Positions 32,538 through 32,565 of a DNA stretch of 32,565 bases are shown in pieces (position 1 is the first letter of the stretch; the number at the start of each line of letters is the position of its first letter). This stretch comes from GCA-002772825 sp964560655 (GTDB taxonomy: Bacteria > Patescibacteriota > Minisyncoccia > GCA-002772825), in contig CAZLLR010000004.1 in the NCBI GenBank assembly GCA_964560655.1, positions 1 through 32,565 of the forward strand. The letters run 5' to 3'. The notes under the pieces were generated by a model. It ran no database searches and was not told the DNA's origin. It saw only the letters and a list, made by a program, of their open reading frames with translations. The translations under genes were made by a program, and so were the position numbers.

Positions 32538-32565
32538 TACGTTTTCAACTATTTTTTCAAACAAT

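Noticed and set aside
1..32565. CRISPR arrays, insertion sequences, tRNA and rRNA genes
   Set aside because: No regularly spaced direct repeats, transposase motifs, tRNA cloverleaf/TTCGA arms or rRNA sequence were seen.

Overview
The window looks like a scaffold from a Candidate Phyla Radiation (Patescibacteria, Paceibacteria/Parcubacteria-like) genome. The reasons are low G+C, compact housekeeping genes, UGA used as a normal stop, many genes without a Shine-Dalgarno site, a PilB/pilin-like locus, short Nudix, DksA-like and LysM-M23 proteins, and large unrecognised proteins. The lineage is inferred from overall character, not from a marker tree. Three runs of 100 N mark scaffold joins (8336-8435, 23205-23304, 25394-25493). 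The third is flanked by the same 55 bases on both sides and is almost certainly an assembly artefact.

Layout. (1) 1-2.6 kb: the 3' part of pilB, a frameshifted membrane/pilin-like gene on the opposite strand, and a strongly structured RNA candidate. (2) 2.7-8.3 kb: a dispersed ruv locus. ruvB and a shortened yebC are separated from ruvC by a 3.4-kb block of small accessory genes: a 40-aa protein, a two-helix membrane protein, a membrane-anchored winged helix, ASCH, MYG1, Nudix, and a DinJ/YafQ-type toxin-antitoxin pair. (3) 8.4-12.4 kb: tyrS and, divergent from it, a bifunctional class A penicillin-binding protein. (4) 12.4-18.2 kb: the replication-origin region. dnaA, dnaN and a small DciA/DUF721-like gene run leftward, and rpmH-rnpA-yidC-jag run rightward. 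DnaA boxes and inverted repeats lie in the dnaA-dnaN spacer, and three DnaA-box-like repeats spaced exactly 11 bp apart sit at the dnaN/dciA-like junction. (5) 17.3-24 kb: an rsmA-pcrA pair and a very large unrecognised protein interrupted by a gap. (6) 24-26.2 kb: a LysM-M23 peptidoglycan hydrolase with a structured leader, and a small CxxC protein. (7) 26.2-32.4 kb: comM/yifB with a DksA-like gene, a membrane protein overlapping pnp, pnp itself, a NYN-domain protein and rpsO, ending in two long perfect inverted repeats.

Function. The genes cover replication initiation (dnaA, dnaN, oriC), recombination and repair (ruvB, ruvC, pcrA, comM-like), translation (tyrS, rpmH, rpsO, rsmA, rnpA, yebC), membrane insertion (yidC, jag), the cell envelope (PBP1, LysM-M23), RNA turnover (pnp) and type IV pili. 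Where promoters are readable, several place the predicted transcript start at or within a few bases of the start codon (antitoxin, rpmH, dksA-like, Nudix). This suggests leaderless mRNAs, whereas strong Shine-Dalgarno sites appear only before three small genes of unknown function.

The items most worth following up are a rod-shaped ~150-nt RNA, a ~65-nt sRNA candidate with a near-consensus promoter, the phased DnaA-box triplet, a palindromic mini-element apparently inserted in frame in pnp, the structured leader and non-ATG start of the M23 gene, and the accessory block inside the ruv locus. I did not find a clear new multi-gene defence or metabolic system.
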